NCBI GenBank assembly: GCA_017849435.1
Contig: JAFIGY010000009.1
Span: 558,001 to 622,000 of the forward strand
DNA: 64,000 nt
Source of the DNA: Chitinophaga niabensis
Lineage (GTDB): Bacteria > Bacteroidota > Bacteroidia > Chitinophagales > Chitinophagaceae
Reading direction: 5' to 3'
The position numbers and the translations under genes are program-made. The notes beneath the pieces were generated by a model. The model was not told the DNA's origin. It ran no database searches and saw nothing but the letters and a program-made list of their open reading frames with translations. Each line of letters begins with the position of its first letter. The stretch's first letter is position 1. Shown here piece after piece: positions 25,305 to 34,323 of the stretch.

Positions 25305-26645
25305 TTATGAGCGGTAAATATCCAATCGATTGAAAAAAATAGTGGGCTTTTCGATTAACACAATAATAACATCCATCACATTCGTATGTGTAGGGCCGGT
25401 TTTGATCAGTGCGCCTGCTTTCTCAAAGAAATGATAGGCATCATTATTCTCCAGGAATGGCAGCGGATCCGGGCCTTTTCGCATAACCTCCGCGTTCACG
25501 AAAGCTCCCGCGGCATCTGTAGGTCCGTCAATCCCATCCGTTCCCGCAGCCAGCAAAGTGATGTGTGGCGCATCTTTCAGCAGTATCCCCGCGGCGAGGG
25601 CGAGTTCCTGGTTTCGTCCCCCCAACCCCGCGCCCCTCACCGTTACGGTGGTTTCTCCGCCCGATAACAGGCAGGCAGGATAAGGGCCGGACCAGCCCAA
25701 TGCGCGGCGGGCAAGGGATTGCCCGAGTTCGCGGGCTTCCCCGATGGCGGTGTTCGTTAGTATCTGCGTATGATAGCCAAGTGATTCCGCTTTTGTTCTC
25801 GCGGCTTCCAGGGCTGTCTGATTGTTGGCTGCGAGGGTGTAGTGCGTGTTGCGGAGGGAGGGGGCGTTGGGTTTAGGGGTTTCAGGGATCGCTCCCGCCA
25901 AACCCTGCTCCAGGTGATGTAACAAACCTTCCGGCAACTGTGGGAGGAGTGTGTATTTTTCAAGGACGGCCCATGCGTCCGCAAAAGTAGAGGCGTCCGC
26001 CACCGTAGGCCCGGAGCCGATCACCGCCGGATCGTTGCCGGGAACATCGGACAGGATGATGGTGTACAAAGCGGCCGGGAAAAATGCCGCAGCCAGCTGT
26101 CCGCCTTTGATGCCGGAAAGATGTTTGCGCACGGTATTCATTTCGCGGATATCGGCGCCGCTTTTCAGCAGCTTCTCAAAAAGCCGTTGCACCTCCTCTA
26201 ACGTAGAACCGGCTGGAACATCGGCCATCAGGGCAGAAGCGCCGCCGGACAGGAGGAAGATCACAATATCTTCTTCCCGCACTCCTTTTGCCATTTCCAG
26301 TAGTGTGGCGGATGCCAGCAGGCTGTTCGCATCCGGCACAGGATGCCCGGCTGTAATCTGTTGTATTTTCTGTAATGCTGCGGTACTATTGCGGGAAGTG
26401 ATAACGAATCCCGCAGTAAGCTGTTCACCCAGTATTTTTTCGGCGCCGAGGGCCATGTCAGCAGAAGCTTTCCCTGCGCCAATAACGTAAATGCGGGAGG
26501 TGCCGGGTATGAATCCGGCGACACGTCCGCCGATCACCAGTTCCCCGTTAACCCATGCCATCTGCTCGTTCATGAACCGGGATGGCTGCACGGCTGCCAC
26601 GGCTTCGTGAAAAAGCAGCATAGCCTGCTTCGCGGCGTTATCCAT
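25305..26645 (-). CDS. Glycerate 2-kinase, MOFRL family
   Basis: Phosphorylates D-glycerate to 2-phosphoglycerate. The N-terminal DUF4147 domain shows IYVIGAGKASADMALGAEKIL, ITAGHPVPDANSL, IVIFLLSGGASALMADVPAG and NTVRKHLSGIKGGQLAAA; the C-terminal MOFRL domain shows CLLSGGETTVTVRGAGLGGRNQELALA and TDGIDGPTDAAGAFVN. 446 residues is normal. The ATG overlaps the next gene's stop as ATGGATAA, so it is coupled to the Spy-like gene upstream. Together with UxuA it points to breakdown of uronic or aldaric acids, perhaps those released by the lyases at 6-13 kb; that link is inference. Confidence 0.9.
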   Translation of the reverse strand: MDNAAKQAMLLFHEAVAAVQPSRFMNEQMAWVNGELVIGGRVAGFIPGTSRIYVIGAGKASADMALGAEKILGEQLTAGFVITSRNSTAALQKIQQITAGHPVPDANSLLASATLLEMAKGVREEDIVIFLLSGGASALMADVPAGSTLEEVQRLFEKLLKSGADIREMNTVRKHLSGIKGGQLAAAFFPAALYTIILSDVPGNDPAVIGSGPTVADASTFADAWAVLEKYTLLPQLPEGLLHHLEQGLAGAIPETPKPNAPSLRNTHYTLAANNQTALEAARTKAESLGYHTQILTNTAIGEARELGQSLARRALGWSGPYPACLLSGGETTVTVRGAGLGGRNQELALAAGILLKDAPHITLLAAGTDGIDGPTDAAGAFVNAEVMRKGPDPLPFLENNDAYHFFEKAGALIKTGPTHTNVMDVIIVLIEKPTIFFNRLDIYRS

Positions 26646-27084
26646 CGTGACGGGCTTTGCGGGCCTGTTTACGCGCCTGCTTGCGATCCATTTTAGCTTC
26701 CAGATGTTCTTTCTTCTGCATTTGCCAGTCGTTCCACTTTTTGAACTGCGCAGGGGTCAACACATTTTTGAAACGATGGCTGCGCTCGGTGTCAAGGTTC
26801 TGTATGAGATGCATCCGCTGGCGTGCAGTGAGGCTGCTGTCCCGTCTCGCGACATCGCGGCGGCGGGCGATATCTTCATTGATGGAAAAGATCTGTTTAT
26901 TTTGCTCACGGGTAAGTCCCAGCTGTCGTCCCAGCTTGTCGCTCATCTTATCCGCTTTTTTGGAAGCGCCCCATTTTTCTTTCTTCACAACAGCGGGCTG
27001 TTCCTGTGCCGTTGTGGTCAATGTCATGAGCGTCAGTGCGATTGGGCATATCCATCCGTATAAGAACCGGGTCCTCATTTTCAT
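26638..27084 (-). CDS. Small secreted Spy-like protein
   Basis: 148 residues with signal peptide MKMRTRFLYGWICPIALTLMTLTTTAQ (start 27084 preferred over 27114, where a longer N-terminus MLQKHFNLTV precedes it). The mature part is highly basic and helical, with two copies of the Spy/CpxP type motif: LGLTREQNKQIFSIN and LTPAQFKKWNDWQ. Such proteins act as periplasmic chaperones or stress sensors; in Bacteroidota many relatives are uncharacterised. The tail RKQARKQARKARHDG is strongly positive. It overlaps the glycerate kinase start by 8 bp, an odd pairing without obvious functional link. Confidence 0.7.
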   Translation of the reverse strand: MKMRTRFLYGWICPIALTLMTLTTTAQEQPAVVKKEKWGASKKADKMSDKLGRQLGLTREQNKQIFSINEDIARRRDVARRDSSLTARQRMHLIQNLDTERSHRFKNVLTPAQFKKWNDWQMQKKEHLEAKMDRKQARKQARKARHDG

Positions 27085-27280
27085 AACAGTCAGATTAAAG
27101 TGTTTTTGCAGCAATGGTCATTTATACCGCTTATAAAATTTATACTAAAATAGTACCTGATGCGATCAATGATTTACTAAATTTAACACTTGTTGCTGTA
27201 ATACCGGCATATTCTGATGCTAAACCTGTTTGCCGGCAATATCCTTATCAGCCATCATCTAATGCTTAAAAAAACCAAAC

Positions 27281-30200
27281 ATGAAATCAAATCCGTTACC
27301 TGCCGGAGTTTTGCCGGTTAACGAGAGCAAGTACCGCTGTCTCTCCAGGATAACGCGTTTACGGTACAAAGCCGTATACGGAGTTATCGGGTGCATGTTG
27401 GCCGGCTTTACAGCCGTTGCCCAGGAAACCTATCCCGTGAATGGGGTGGCAGAGCCGAAGGAGGCCTGCTATGCGTTTACCCACGCTACTATCGTAAAAG
27501 ACGCTCAAACTACTCTGCAGGATGCCACACTGGTGATCCGCAACGGAAAGATCGTTGCAGCAGGAGCTTCAGCAGCTGTCCCCAAAGATGCTGTAGTGAT
27601 CGATTGTAAAGGGAAGTACATCTATCCTTCCTTCGTGGATATTTACAGCGATTATGGCATGCCTGCCATTCAGCGCCGGACGTTCGGTGGCTTCGGTGGC
27701 GGTACCGGGCCGCAGTTCATCTCTGCTACAAAAGGAGCGTATGGATGGAATCAGGCTGTCAAAAGCGAGGTAAATGCCGCGCAACTCTACAATGCGGATG
27801 AAGCAAAAGCGAAAGGTCTTCGTGAACAAGGCTTTGGCATTGTGCTGACTCACCAGAACGATGGCATCGCCCGCGGAACGGGTGCGCTGGTAAGCCTTGC
27901 TTCGGAAAAAGAAAATAAAACAATCATCACCGAAAAAGTATCGGCCAACTATTCTTTTGATAAAGGCTCCTCCACCCAGGATTATCCCAGTTCTCTCATG
28001 GGTGTGATCGCCCTGCTTCGCCAGCAATACCTGGATGCCCAGTGGTATAAAACGAAACCGGCTGCCGAAGGCATTAACCTGAGCCTTCAGGCATGGAATG
28101 ACAATCAGCCGCTGGTGCAGATTTTTGACGCGAATGATAAATGGAATGCTGTGCGGGCGGATAAGATCGGGGATGAGTTCGGGGTGCAGTACATCATCAA
28201 GGGCGGTGGTAATGAATACCAGCGCATTCCTGAAATGGTGGCCACAAAAGCAGCATTTATCCTCCCGTTGAACTTTCCGCAGGCAATGGATGTGGAAGAT
28301 CCGAACGACGCACGCTTTGTAGCGCTCGCCGATATGCAGAACTGGGAACTGGCCCCCTCGGAGCCAGGCGCCTTCGAAAAAGCCAATATCACTTTCGCCC
28401 TCACAACGGCGGACCTCCGGGATGTAAAATCCTTCCTGGCCAACGTGCGCAAGGCGATTGAATATGGACTGACGGAGCAGCGGGCTCTGGAAGCTCTCAC
28501 CAAAACTCCGGCTACACTGATTAAGTCGTACGACAAAATAGGCAGCCTGGACGCCGGCAAACTCGCCAACTTCCTCATCACATCCGGCCCCGTTTTCCAG
28601 GAGAACACCACTCTCCTCCAGAACTGGGTGCAGGGCAATAAATATGTGCTGAAGGAAGAAGGGTGGAATGATATTCGCGGTACGTATGCCCTGCAGTTAA
28701 AGGGCGCTACCTATCCGGTAGAGATCAAAGGTACGTCCGCTGCGCCTTCCCTGTCTTACCTCGGGAAAGATACCGTGGCCGGTAAAATAGAAGTGGACGG
28801 AAAATTGATCAAACTTTCTGTTCCCCTGACCAAAGACGGAAAACAACAACTCCGCCTCAGCGGCGTGATCGGCTCGGACAACAAATGGAGCGGCTCCGGT
28901 GTGGACGAGAAAGGGAATTATGGTAACTGGACGGCCTCACTCACCAAAGCTTTCACGCCGAAAGTTGATTCCGCAAAGAAGAAAGAACCGCTGCAGCTGG
29001 GCAAACTCTACTATCCGCTTTCAGGATATGGATTTGAAACCATGCCGAAACAGGAAGATATCCTGATCCGCAACGCTACAGTGTGGACGAACGAGAAAGA
29101 AGGCAAACTGGAAGGAACGGATGTACTGATCCGCAACGGGAAGATCATGCAGATCGGGAAAGGACTTGCTGCCGGAAACGCCCGCGTAGTGGATGGTACC
29201 GGCAAACATCTCACGCCGGGGATTCTGGATGAGCACTCGCATATCGCCATTTCCCGTGGTGTGAATGAAGGCACACAATCTGTTACTTCTGAAGTTCGTA
29301 TAGGCGATGTAGTGAATCCTGATGATGTGAATATTTACCGCCAGCTGAGTGGCGGGGTTACATCATCCCATCTCCTCCACGGTTCAGCCAACACGATCGG
29401 CGGTCAAAGCCAGCTGATCAAGCTGGGCTGGGGCGTTAATGCGGAAGATATGAAATTCAGGAACTGGGATGGTTTTATCAAATTCGCTTTGGGTGAGAAC
29501 GTGAAACAATCCAACTGGGGCGACCGGCAGCGTATACGCTTCCCGCAAACCCGTATGGGCGTGGAGCAGGTACTGGTGGATGCATTCACACGGGCGAAAG
29601 ATTATGAAAAGGCCGGTCCGGGTAAGCGCCGCGACCTGGAGCTGGATGCGCTCGTAGAAATCATGAACAAAAAACGTTTCATCACCTGTCACTCTTACGT
29701 ACAGAGCGAGATCAACATGTTGATGAAAGTGGCGGAACGCTTTGATTTCAGGATCAACACCTTTACGCACATCCTGGAGGGCTATAAAGTAGCGGATAAA
29801 ATGAAGGCCCATGGGGCGGGGGCGTCTACCTTCGCCGACTGGTGGGCATACAAGATGGAGGTGCAGGATGCCATTCCGCAGAACGCCACTATCATGCAGC
29901 GTGTAGGCCTTACCGTAGCCATCAATTCCGATGATGCTGAAATGGCCCGCCGTTTGAATCAGGAGGCAGCCAAGAGCGTGAAATACGGCGGTATGGCGGA
30001 AGAGGATGCATTGAAAATGGTGACCCTCAATCCCGCAAAGCTCCTGCATGTGTCTGACCGCATCGGCAGTATCAAAGCCGGTAAGGATGCAGACCTCGTG
30101 CTCTGGAGTGATAACCCGCTGAGCATCTACGCAAAAGCGGAGAAAACGATCGTGGACGGTATCGTGTATTTTGACCGGGAAAAAGATCTGGAGCTGCGCG

Positions 30201-30373
30201 CGCGTATTGCATCAGAACGCAATCGCCTGATCGGGAAGATGCTGGGTGAGAAAAAGAGAGGAATGCCCACGCAAAGACCGGTTCCCAGCCGTGAAGAGAT
30301 CTATCACTGTGAAGACCTGCAGGGTGGCCACCAGCATTCCGTGCTGGAAGATGCCCGCCAGGAAATAAAGTAA
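27281..30373 (+). CDS. Exported tandem amidohydrolase-family protein
   Basis: 1030 residues: a signal peptide with a long n-region (hydrophobic part 31-48, VYGVIGCMLAGFTAVAQ) and two amidohydrolase domains in one chain. The first (about 65-460) has the small beta-sandwich part ATLVIRNGKIVAAGASAAVP but reads YPSFVDIYSDYG where active enzymes have HxH (residues 120-124), so it is probably not catalytic. The second (about 610-1000) is intact: LTPGILDEHSHIAIS with His652 and His654, ITCHSYVQSE, TFTHILEG, and VAINSDDAEMARR with the final metal Asp, then the closing HVSDRIGSIKAGKDADLVLWSDNPL. Substrate unknown; imidazolonepropionase-like or peptidase-like roles are possible. The next gene, 18 bp on, encodes a third, also degenerate, domain. 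Confidence 0.85.
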   Translation: MKSNPLPAGVLPVNESKYRCLSRITRLRYKAVYGVIGCMLAGFTAVAQETYPVNGVAEPKEACYAFTHATIVKDAQTTLQDATLVIRNGKIVAAGASAAVPKDAVVIDCKGKYIYPSFVDIYSDYGMPAIQRRTFGGFGGGTGPQFISATKGAYGWNQAVKSEVNAAQLYNADEAKAKGLREQGFGIVLTHQNDGIARGTGALVSLASEKENKTIITEKVSANYSFDKGSSTQDYPSSLMGVIALLRQQYLDAQWYKTKPAAEGINLSLQAWNDNQPLVQIFDANDKWNAVRADKIGDEFGVQYIIKGGGNEYQRIPEMVATKAAFILPLNFPQAMDVEDPNDARFVALADMQNWELAPSEPGAFEKANITFALTTADLRDVKSFLANVRKAIEYGLTEQRALEALTKTPATLIKSYDKIGSLDAGKLANFLITSGPVFQENTTLLQNWVQGNKYVLKEEGWNDIRGTYALQLKGATYPVEIKGTSAAPSLSYLGKDTVAGKIEVDGKLIKLSVPLTKDGKQQLRLSGVIGSDNKWSGSGVDEKGNYGNWTASLTKAFTPKVDSAKKKEPLQLGKLYYPLSGYGFETMPKQEDILIRNATVWTNEKEGKLEGTDVLIRNGKIMQIGKGLAAGNARVVDGTGKHLTPGILDEHSHIAISRGVNEGTQSVTSEVRIGDVVNPDDVNIYRQLSGGVTSSHLLHGSANTIGGQSQLIKLGWGVNAEDMKFRNWDGFIKFALGENVKQSNWGDRQRIRFPQTRMGVEQVLVDAFTRAKDYEKAGPGKRRDLELDALVEIMNKKRFITCHSYVQSEINMLMKVAERFDFRINTFTHILEGYKVADKMKAHGAGASTFADWWAYKMEVQDAIPQNATIMQRVGLTVAINSDDAEMARRLNQEAAKSVKYGGMAEEDALKMVTLNPAKLLHVSDRIGSIKAGKDADLVLWSDNPLSIYAKAEKTIVDGIVYFDREKDLELRARIASERNRLIGKMLGEKKRGMPTQRPVPSREEIYHCEDLQGGHQHSVLEDARQEIK

Positions 30374-30391
30374 CCTGTAAATCACGTTCAA

Positions 30392-31693
30392 ATGAAAAGA
30401 ATATTCAGCTATATACTTGGATTGACCGCCTGTGCCACGCAGCTGCATGCGCAGGAAACAGTATATCCTGCCAAGCCGCAGAAGGGCCTGATCTACCTGA
30501 AGAACGCCACCATTCACGTGGGAAATGGTCAGGTGATCAGCAATGGCACTATCGGTTTCAACAACGGGAAGATCATTGCCGTTGGAAATAACGTCGCCAT
30601 CCCGGCGGATGATGTAAAGGTATTTGATGTTCAGGGGCAGCATGTCTATCCCGGCCTCATTGCGCCTGACAGTGATCTCGGTCTTACAGAAGTGGAAAGC
30701 GTTCGCGCTACGAACGATTATTCGGAAGTAGGGGAGATCAATCCTTCCGTACGTTCCATCATTTCTTACAATACAGATTCCAAAGTGATCGGCACTTTGC
30801 GCACCAATGGGATACTGCTGGCACAGGTGGTGCCGCAGGGCGGCCTCCTGAGCGGCAGCTCTTCCGTAGTGCAGCTGGATGCCTGGAACTGGGAAGATGC
30901 CGCTTACAAAGCAGATAACGGAATTCATTTCTATATGCCCCGCCTGATGCCCCGTGGTAATCCCTTTGGAGCGCCGTCCGCCGGTCCGGCTACGGATGCT
31001 GTAAAAGTCGCCATGGCACAGATCGAAGGTGTGAGAACGTTTTTCCGGGAAGCCAAAGGATACCTGCAGGAAACCAAGCATACTGCCACTAACCTGAAGT
31101 ACGAGGCGATAAAAGGGCTGTTCGATCGCAGTCAGAAACTGTTCATTCACTGCGATCTGGTGAAAGAGCTGGTAGTAGCCACAGACATTGCGAAAGAATT
31201 CAATTTCGACGTCGTGATCGTAGGCGGAACGGATGCCTGGCTGATCACGGATGTACTGAAACAACAGAACATTCCCGTGATCCTTAACCAGCCGCACAGC
31301 CTTCCCGTTATGCAGGATGATGATGTGGATCAACCCTATAAAACTGCGGCACAGCTGCAGAAAGCGGGCATCCTCTTCTGTATCAGCAACGATGGTTTCT
31401 GGCAGCAGCGTAATGTGCCCTTTAATGCTGGAACTGCTGCGGCTTATGGTCTTGGAAAGGAAGAAGCGTTAAGCGCCATTACCCTGAATGCAGCTAAAAT
31501 ACTGGGGGTCGGGGACAAGACCGGTTCACTGGAAGTAGGGAAGGATGCCAACATTGTGGTGAGCACCGGGGATATCCTGGATATGAAATCCAGCGTGATC
31601 ACCCGCGCTTACATACAAGGGCGTGAAGTGAGCCTGGAGGATAAACACAAACAGTTGTACGAACGGTACAAGTACAAATACGGTTTGAACTGA
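30392..31693 (+). CDS. Exported amidohydrolase-like protein lacking HxH
   Basis: 433 residues with signal peptide MKRIFSYILGLTACATQLHAQ. Amidohydrolase fold features are clear: IYLKNATIHVGNGQVISNGTIGFNNGKIIAVG, YPGLIAPDSDLGL, and the C-terminal ITLNAAKILGVGDKTGSLEVGKDANIVVS. At the metal site, however, residues 93-95 read DSD in place of HxH, and later metal ligands are also changed (LFIHCDLV keeps a His, ISNDGFW replaces the usual SD motif). It is probably a catalytically inactive or altered partner of the upstream tandem protein. The two genes are 18 bp apart and share a terminator. Confidence 0.85.
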   Translation: MKRIFSYILGLTACATQLHAQETVYPAKPQKGLIYLKNATIHVGNGQVISNGTIGFNNGKIIAVGNNVAIPADDVKVFDVQGQHVYPGLIAPDSDLGLTEVESVRATNDYSEVGEINPSVRSIISYNTDSKVIGTLRTNGILLAQVVPQGGLLSGSSSVVQLDAWNWEDAAYKADNGIHFYMPRLMPRGNPFGAPSAGPATDAVKVAMAQIEGVRTFFREAKGYLQETKHTATNLKYEAIKGLFDRSQKLFIHCDLVKELVVATDIAKEFNFDVVIVGGTDAWLITDVLKQQNIPVILNQPHSLPVMQDDDVDQPYKTAAQLQKAGILFCISNDGFWQQRNVPFNAGTAAAYGLGKEEALSAITLNAAKILGVGDKTGSLEVGKDANIVVSTGDILDMKSSVITRAYIQGREVSLEDKHKQLYERYKYKYGLN

Positions 31694-31711
31694 TGATGTT
31701 CTGCTGATGCG

Positions 31712-31748
31712 AGAGGCGGTTTTCTGATCGGAAACCGCCTCTTGTTAT
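31712..31748 (+). terminator. Terminator of the amidohydrolase operon
   Basis: AGAGGCGGTTT (31712-31722) pairs perfectly with AAACCGCCTCT (31732-31742) around a 9-nt loop; TTGTTATT follows. Confidence 0.75.
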
Positions 31749-31755
31749 TGGATGC

Positions 31756-32049
31756 CTAAGCCTGTGCTTTATAATGCTGAAGGTTTAATTTTTCCACCTT
31801 CGGCCTTAGTTGTTCAAGATCATAAGCTATCTGGAGGTTCATCCATATTTCGGCGGATCCGCCGAAAACCTTACTGATCCGGAGGCTCATTTCGGGGGAA
31901 ATATCGGCATGCCCGTTCAGGACATTGGATAGTGCCGGGCGCGTTACTTTCAGCAGTGCTGCTGCTTCTGTAACGGTTAATCCATGCTCTTTGATCACGT
32001 CATCACGGAATATCAGACCGGGATGTGTGAGGGTCATTTTGCGCCTCAT
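31756..32049 (-). CDS. higA: HigA-type antitoxin
   Basis: 97 residues, XRE helix-turn-helix of the HigA/VapI subfamily: HPGLIFRDDVIKEHGLTVTEAAALLKVTRPALSNVLNGHADISPEMSLRISKVFGGSAEIWMNLQIAYDLEQ. The HPG start and the W-x-N-L-Q-x-x-Y-D-L end are subfamily marks. Start may be 32049 (MRRK) or 32037 (MTLTHPG); a GAGG eight bases before the second gives it some support. It would bind and silence the toxin encoded just upstream and repress their shared promoter. Toxin-first order is normal for higBA. Confidence 0.92.
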   Translation of the reverse strand: MRRKMTLTHPGLIFRDDVIKEHGLTVTEAAALLKVTRPALSNVLNGHADISPEMSLRISKVFGGSAEIWMNLQIAYDLEQLRPKVEKLNLQHYKAQA

Positions 32050-32073
32050 GTGGTGTGGGTTTATATAAAAAAT

Positions 32074-32358
32074 TTAATGATAATCAACGTAGTTAACATC
32101 AAATACATGGCCATTCTCGAACCGGAATACGATCCTCCGGTTGCCGGAGACCGTCAGGCTCCAGTAGCCATTCAGCATCCCTTTTAATGGATGGAGTTTC
32201 CATCCCATGAATACTGCAAGATCTTCAGGTACTTTATTGACCTGGTCCAATACAGCCAACATATGCCTGATCTTGTTGAGTGATTCTGCAGGGAGTTTAC
32301 TGCTGTCATTGTCTTGCCAAAGTAATTTCAGCGGCTTGCTTCTGAACCCTTTTATCAT
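32074..32358 (-). CDS. higB: HigB/RelE-type toxin
   Basis: 94 residues, RelE-fold mRNA interferase of the HigB branch: IKGFRSKPLKLLWQDNDSSKLPAESLNKIRHMLAVLDQV, then MGWKLHPLKGMLNGYWSLTVSGNRRIVFRFENGHVFDVNYVDYH. The segments LHPLKG, YWSLTVSGNRRIVFRF and VDYH are the typical HigB core, with Arg and His residues that contact ribosome-bound mRNA. First gene of a two-gene toxin-antitoxin unit; 24 bp separate it from higA. It appears intact. Confidence 0.93.
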   Translation of the reverse strand: MIKGFRSKPLKLLWQDNDSSKLPAESLNKIRHMLAVLDQVNKVPEDLAVFMGWKLHPLKGMLNGYWSLTVSGNRRIVFRFENGHVFDVNYVDYH

Positions 32359-32550
32359 ACGCTTGTACTTTTAGGGCCGCCTTATTGCTTGTATTGTGTA
32401 AAGTTACGGGTTACAAACTGGACGACCAAATTTTTAATTTATTTTTCAATCCTTACATGAAAGAGTTAAAACCTGCATAAAAAGGTGAACGGATATTATT
32501 CCTCCTGACATACCCTTGTCACACTCCGCCCGCACATTTGTACTAAAAAG

Positions 32551-32922
32551 ATGCAAATGAAGATCACCACCACCCGCCTGTTCGGTCTTCCGGAAATCAC
32601 GCCGGAAGAGGTGTACCATCTCCTCGGCCGCCCGAACTTCCACACATTCGACAATAACAGCACCCGCAGCTATATGAAGCACCACCTGCCAGGCGCCATC
32701 CATCTGGATCCCGGGGACTATTCCGCCGGCGATCTGCCGAACGACAAACAGGCCACACTGGTGTTCTATTGTTCCGATCCCTTATGCGGGGCCGGTCCTT
32801 ATGCCGCAAAAAGAGCCAGGAATATGGGTTTTGAGCAAGTGTTCGTGATGCCCTGCGGCATTACAGGATGGCTGAAAAAAGGGTTTCCGGTGGAGCAGGA
32901 AATAAAGAACGGCGCAGCCTGA
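32551..32922 (+). CDS. Rhodanese-like domain protein
   Basis: Single-domain rhodanese, 123 residues (start may be ATG 32557, MKITTTRL, two codons later). The fold is recognisable from ITPEEVYHLLGRPNFHTFDNNSTRSYMKHHLPGAIHLDPGDY and VMPCGITGWLKKGFPVE. The active-site loop reads FYCSDPLCGAGPYAAKRA, with the first Cys in the catalytic place. No signal peptide, so cytoplasmic. It may handle persulfide sulfur or act as a binding domain; it stands alone between higBA and tyrS. Its last codons are part of a hairpin used as terminator by the convergent tyrS. Confidence 0.88.
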   Translation: MQMKITTTRLFGLPEITPEEVYHLLGRPNFHTFDNNSTRSYMKHHLPGAIHLDPGDYSAGDLPNDKQATLVFYCSDPLCGAGPYAAKRARNMGFEQVFVMPCGITGWLKKGFPVEQEIKNGAA

Positions 32923-32949
32923 GGATCGAAAGCCTGCAGCTGCGCCGTT
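32908..32949 (-). terminator. Terminator of tyrS overlapping the rhodanese end
   Basis: AACGGCGCAGC (32908-32918) pairs perfectly over 11 bp with GCTGCGCCGTT (32939-32949). On the minus strand the stem is followed by CTTTATTTCC, on the plus strand by no T-tract, so it is better read as the tyrS terminator. Its distal arm encodes the final residues of the rhodanese. Confidence 0.55.
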
Positions 32950-32970
32950 GTATGGAAATGAAAGAGGGTG

Positions 32971-34254
32971 TTACACCACCTTCACGAGGATATAATTTTT
33001 CTTCCCTTTCTGGAAGAGGATATTCTTACCAATGATCAATGCGGCCTGATCTACCTTCTGGTCTATGCTGGTGATTTTAGCGCCGTTCATGCTTACGCCG
33101 CCGCCCTGTATGGTTTTGCGGGCCTCACCCTTACTGGGGAAAACACCGGTATCCGCGAGGAAGCTGACCACGTCTTTGCCTGCGGAGAGCTCTGTTTCCG
33201 CTACTTCAAACTGTGGTACCCCGGCCATAACTTTCAGGAGCTGATCTTCGGAAAGCGACCGCAGCACATCGATGGAGGCGTTGCCGAAGAGGATCTGGGA
33301 AGTCTTGATCGCAAATTCGTATTCTTCCGCGCCGTGAATGAAAGTGGTGACTTCCTGCGCCAGCTTTTTCTGCAACACGCGCCTGCCCGGATCCTGACGA
33401 TGTTCTGTGATGAGGGCGTCAATGGTGGTTTCATCGAGGAAGGTGAAGATGCGGGTATAACTTTCGGCGTCTTCATCGCTCGCGTTCAGCCAGAATTGAT
33501 AGAATTCGTAGGGGGTGGTCTTTTTAGGATCCAGCCAGATGTTGCCCTTCTCGGATTTACCGAATTTGGTGCCGTCTGCTTTTTTGATAAGCGGACAGGT
33601 GAAAGCGAAAGCCTCGCCGCCGCTCATTCTGCGCACCAGCTCCGTGCCGGTCACAATATTCCCCCATTGGTCCGAGCCGCCCATCTGCAGTTTGCACTGC
33701 TTGTGATGATAAAGATGATAGAAATCGTATCCCTGTATCATCTGGTAGGAAAACTCCGTGAAGGAGATGCCACTATCACCTTCCAGTCTTTTCTTCACAG
33801 AATCCTTGGCCATCATATAATTCACGGTGATGTGCTTTCCTACATCCCGTATGAAATTCAAAAAGCTGATCCCTTTGAACCAGTCGTAATTGTTCACCAT
33901 TTCCGCTGCATTCGGCTTTGCGGGATCAAAATCCAGGAACCGCTCCAGCTGTACCTTGATGCAGCGCTGGTTATGCAGCAGCGTTTCTTCATCCAGCATT
34001 TTCCGTTCTTCCGCTTTGAACGACGGATCGCCAACCATGCCCGTAGCGCCGCCCACAAGGGCCAGGGGCTTATGCCCTGCCTTTTGCAGATGCACCAGCA
34101 GCATGATGGGTACAAGATTCCCTACATGCAGGGAGTCCGCCGTAGGGTCAAAACCCACATAACCGGTGGTCATTTCCTTTTGCAGCTGTTCTTCCGTGCC
34201 CGGCTTGATATCCTGCACCATGCCCCGCCATCTTAATTCCTTGATCAGATCCAT
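32971..34254 (-). CDS. tyrS: Tyrosyl-tRNA synthetase
   Basis: Charges tRNA-Tyr. Start at 34254 ([16 protein letters not shown]) fits the family; an upstream in-frame ATG at 34278 adds an unlikely MHKIFHHF. Class I motifs: [18 protein letters not shown] (the HIGH-type signature HVGN), [33 protein letters not shown], and [13 protein letters not shown] (KMSKS-type KFGKS). The C-terminal 60 residues are an S4 RNA-binding domain ([23 protein letters not shown]). 427 residues, full length. Confidence 0.97.
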   Translation of the reverse strand: MDLIKELRWRGMVQDIKPGTEEQLQKEMTTGYVGFDPTADSLHVGNLVPIMLLVHLQKAGHKPLALVGGATGMVGDPSFKAEERKMLDEETLLHNQRCIKVQLERFLDFDPAKPNAAEMVNNYDWFKGISFLNFIRDVGKHITVNYMMAKDSVKKRLEGDSGISFTEFSYQMIQGYDFYHLYHHKQCKLQMGGSDQWGNIVTGTELVRRMSGGEAFAFTCPLIKKADGTKFGKSEKGNIWLDPKKTTPYEFYQFWLNASDEDAESYTRIFTFLDETTIDALITEHRQDPGRRVLQKKLAQEVTTFIHGAEEYEFAIKTSQILFGNASIDVLRSLSEDQLLKVMAGVPQFEVAETELSAGKDVVSFLADTGVFPSKGEARKTIQGGGVSMNGAKITSIDQKVDQAALIIGKNILFQKGKKNYILVKVV

Positions 34255-34323
34255 GAAATGATGAAAAATTTTGTGCAAACCTACAATTTTCCGCGAATAT
34301 CAGGGAACCGCGGCGTTCTACGC

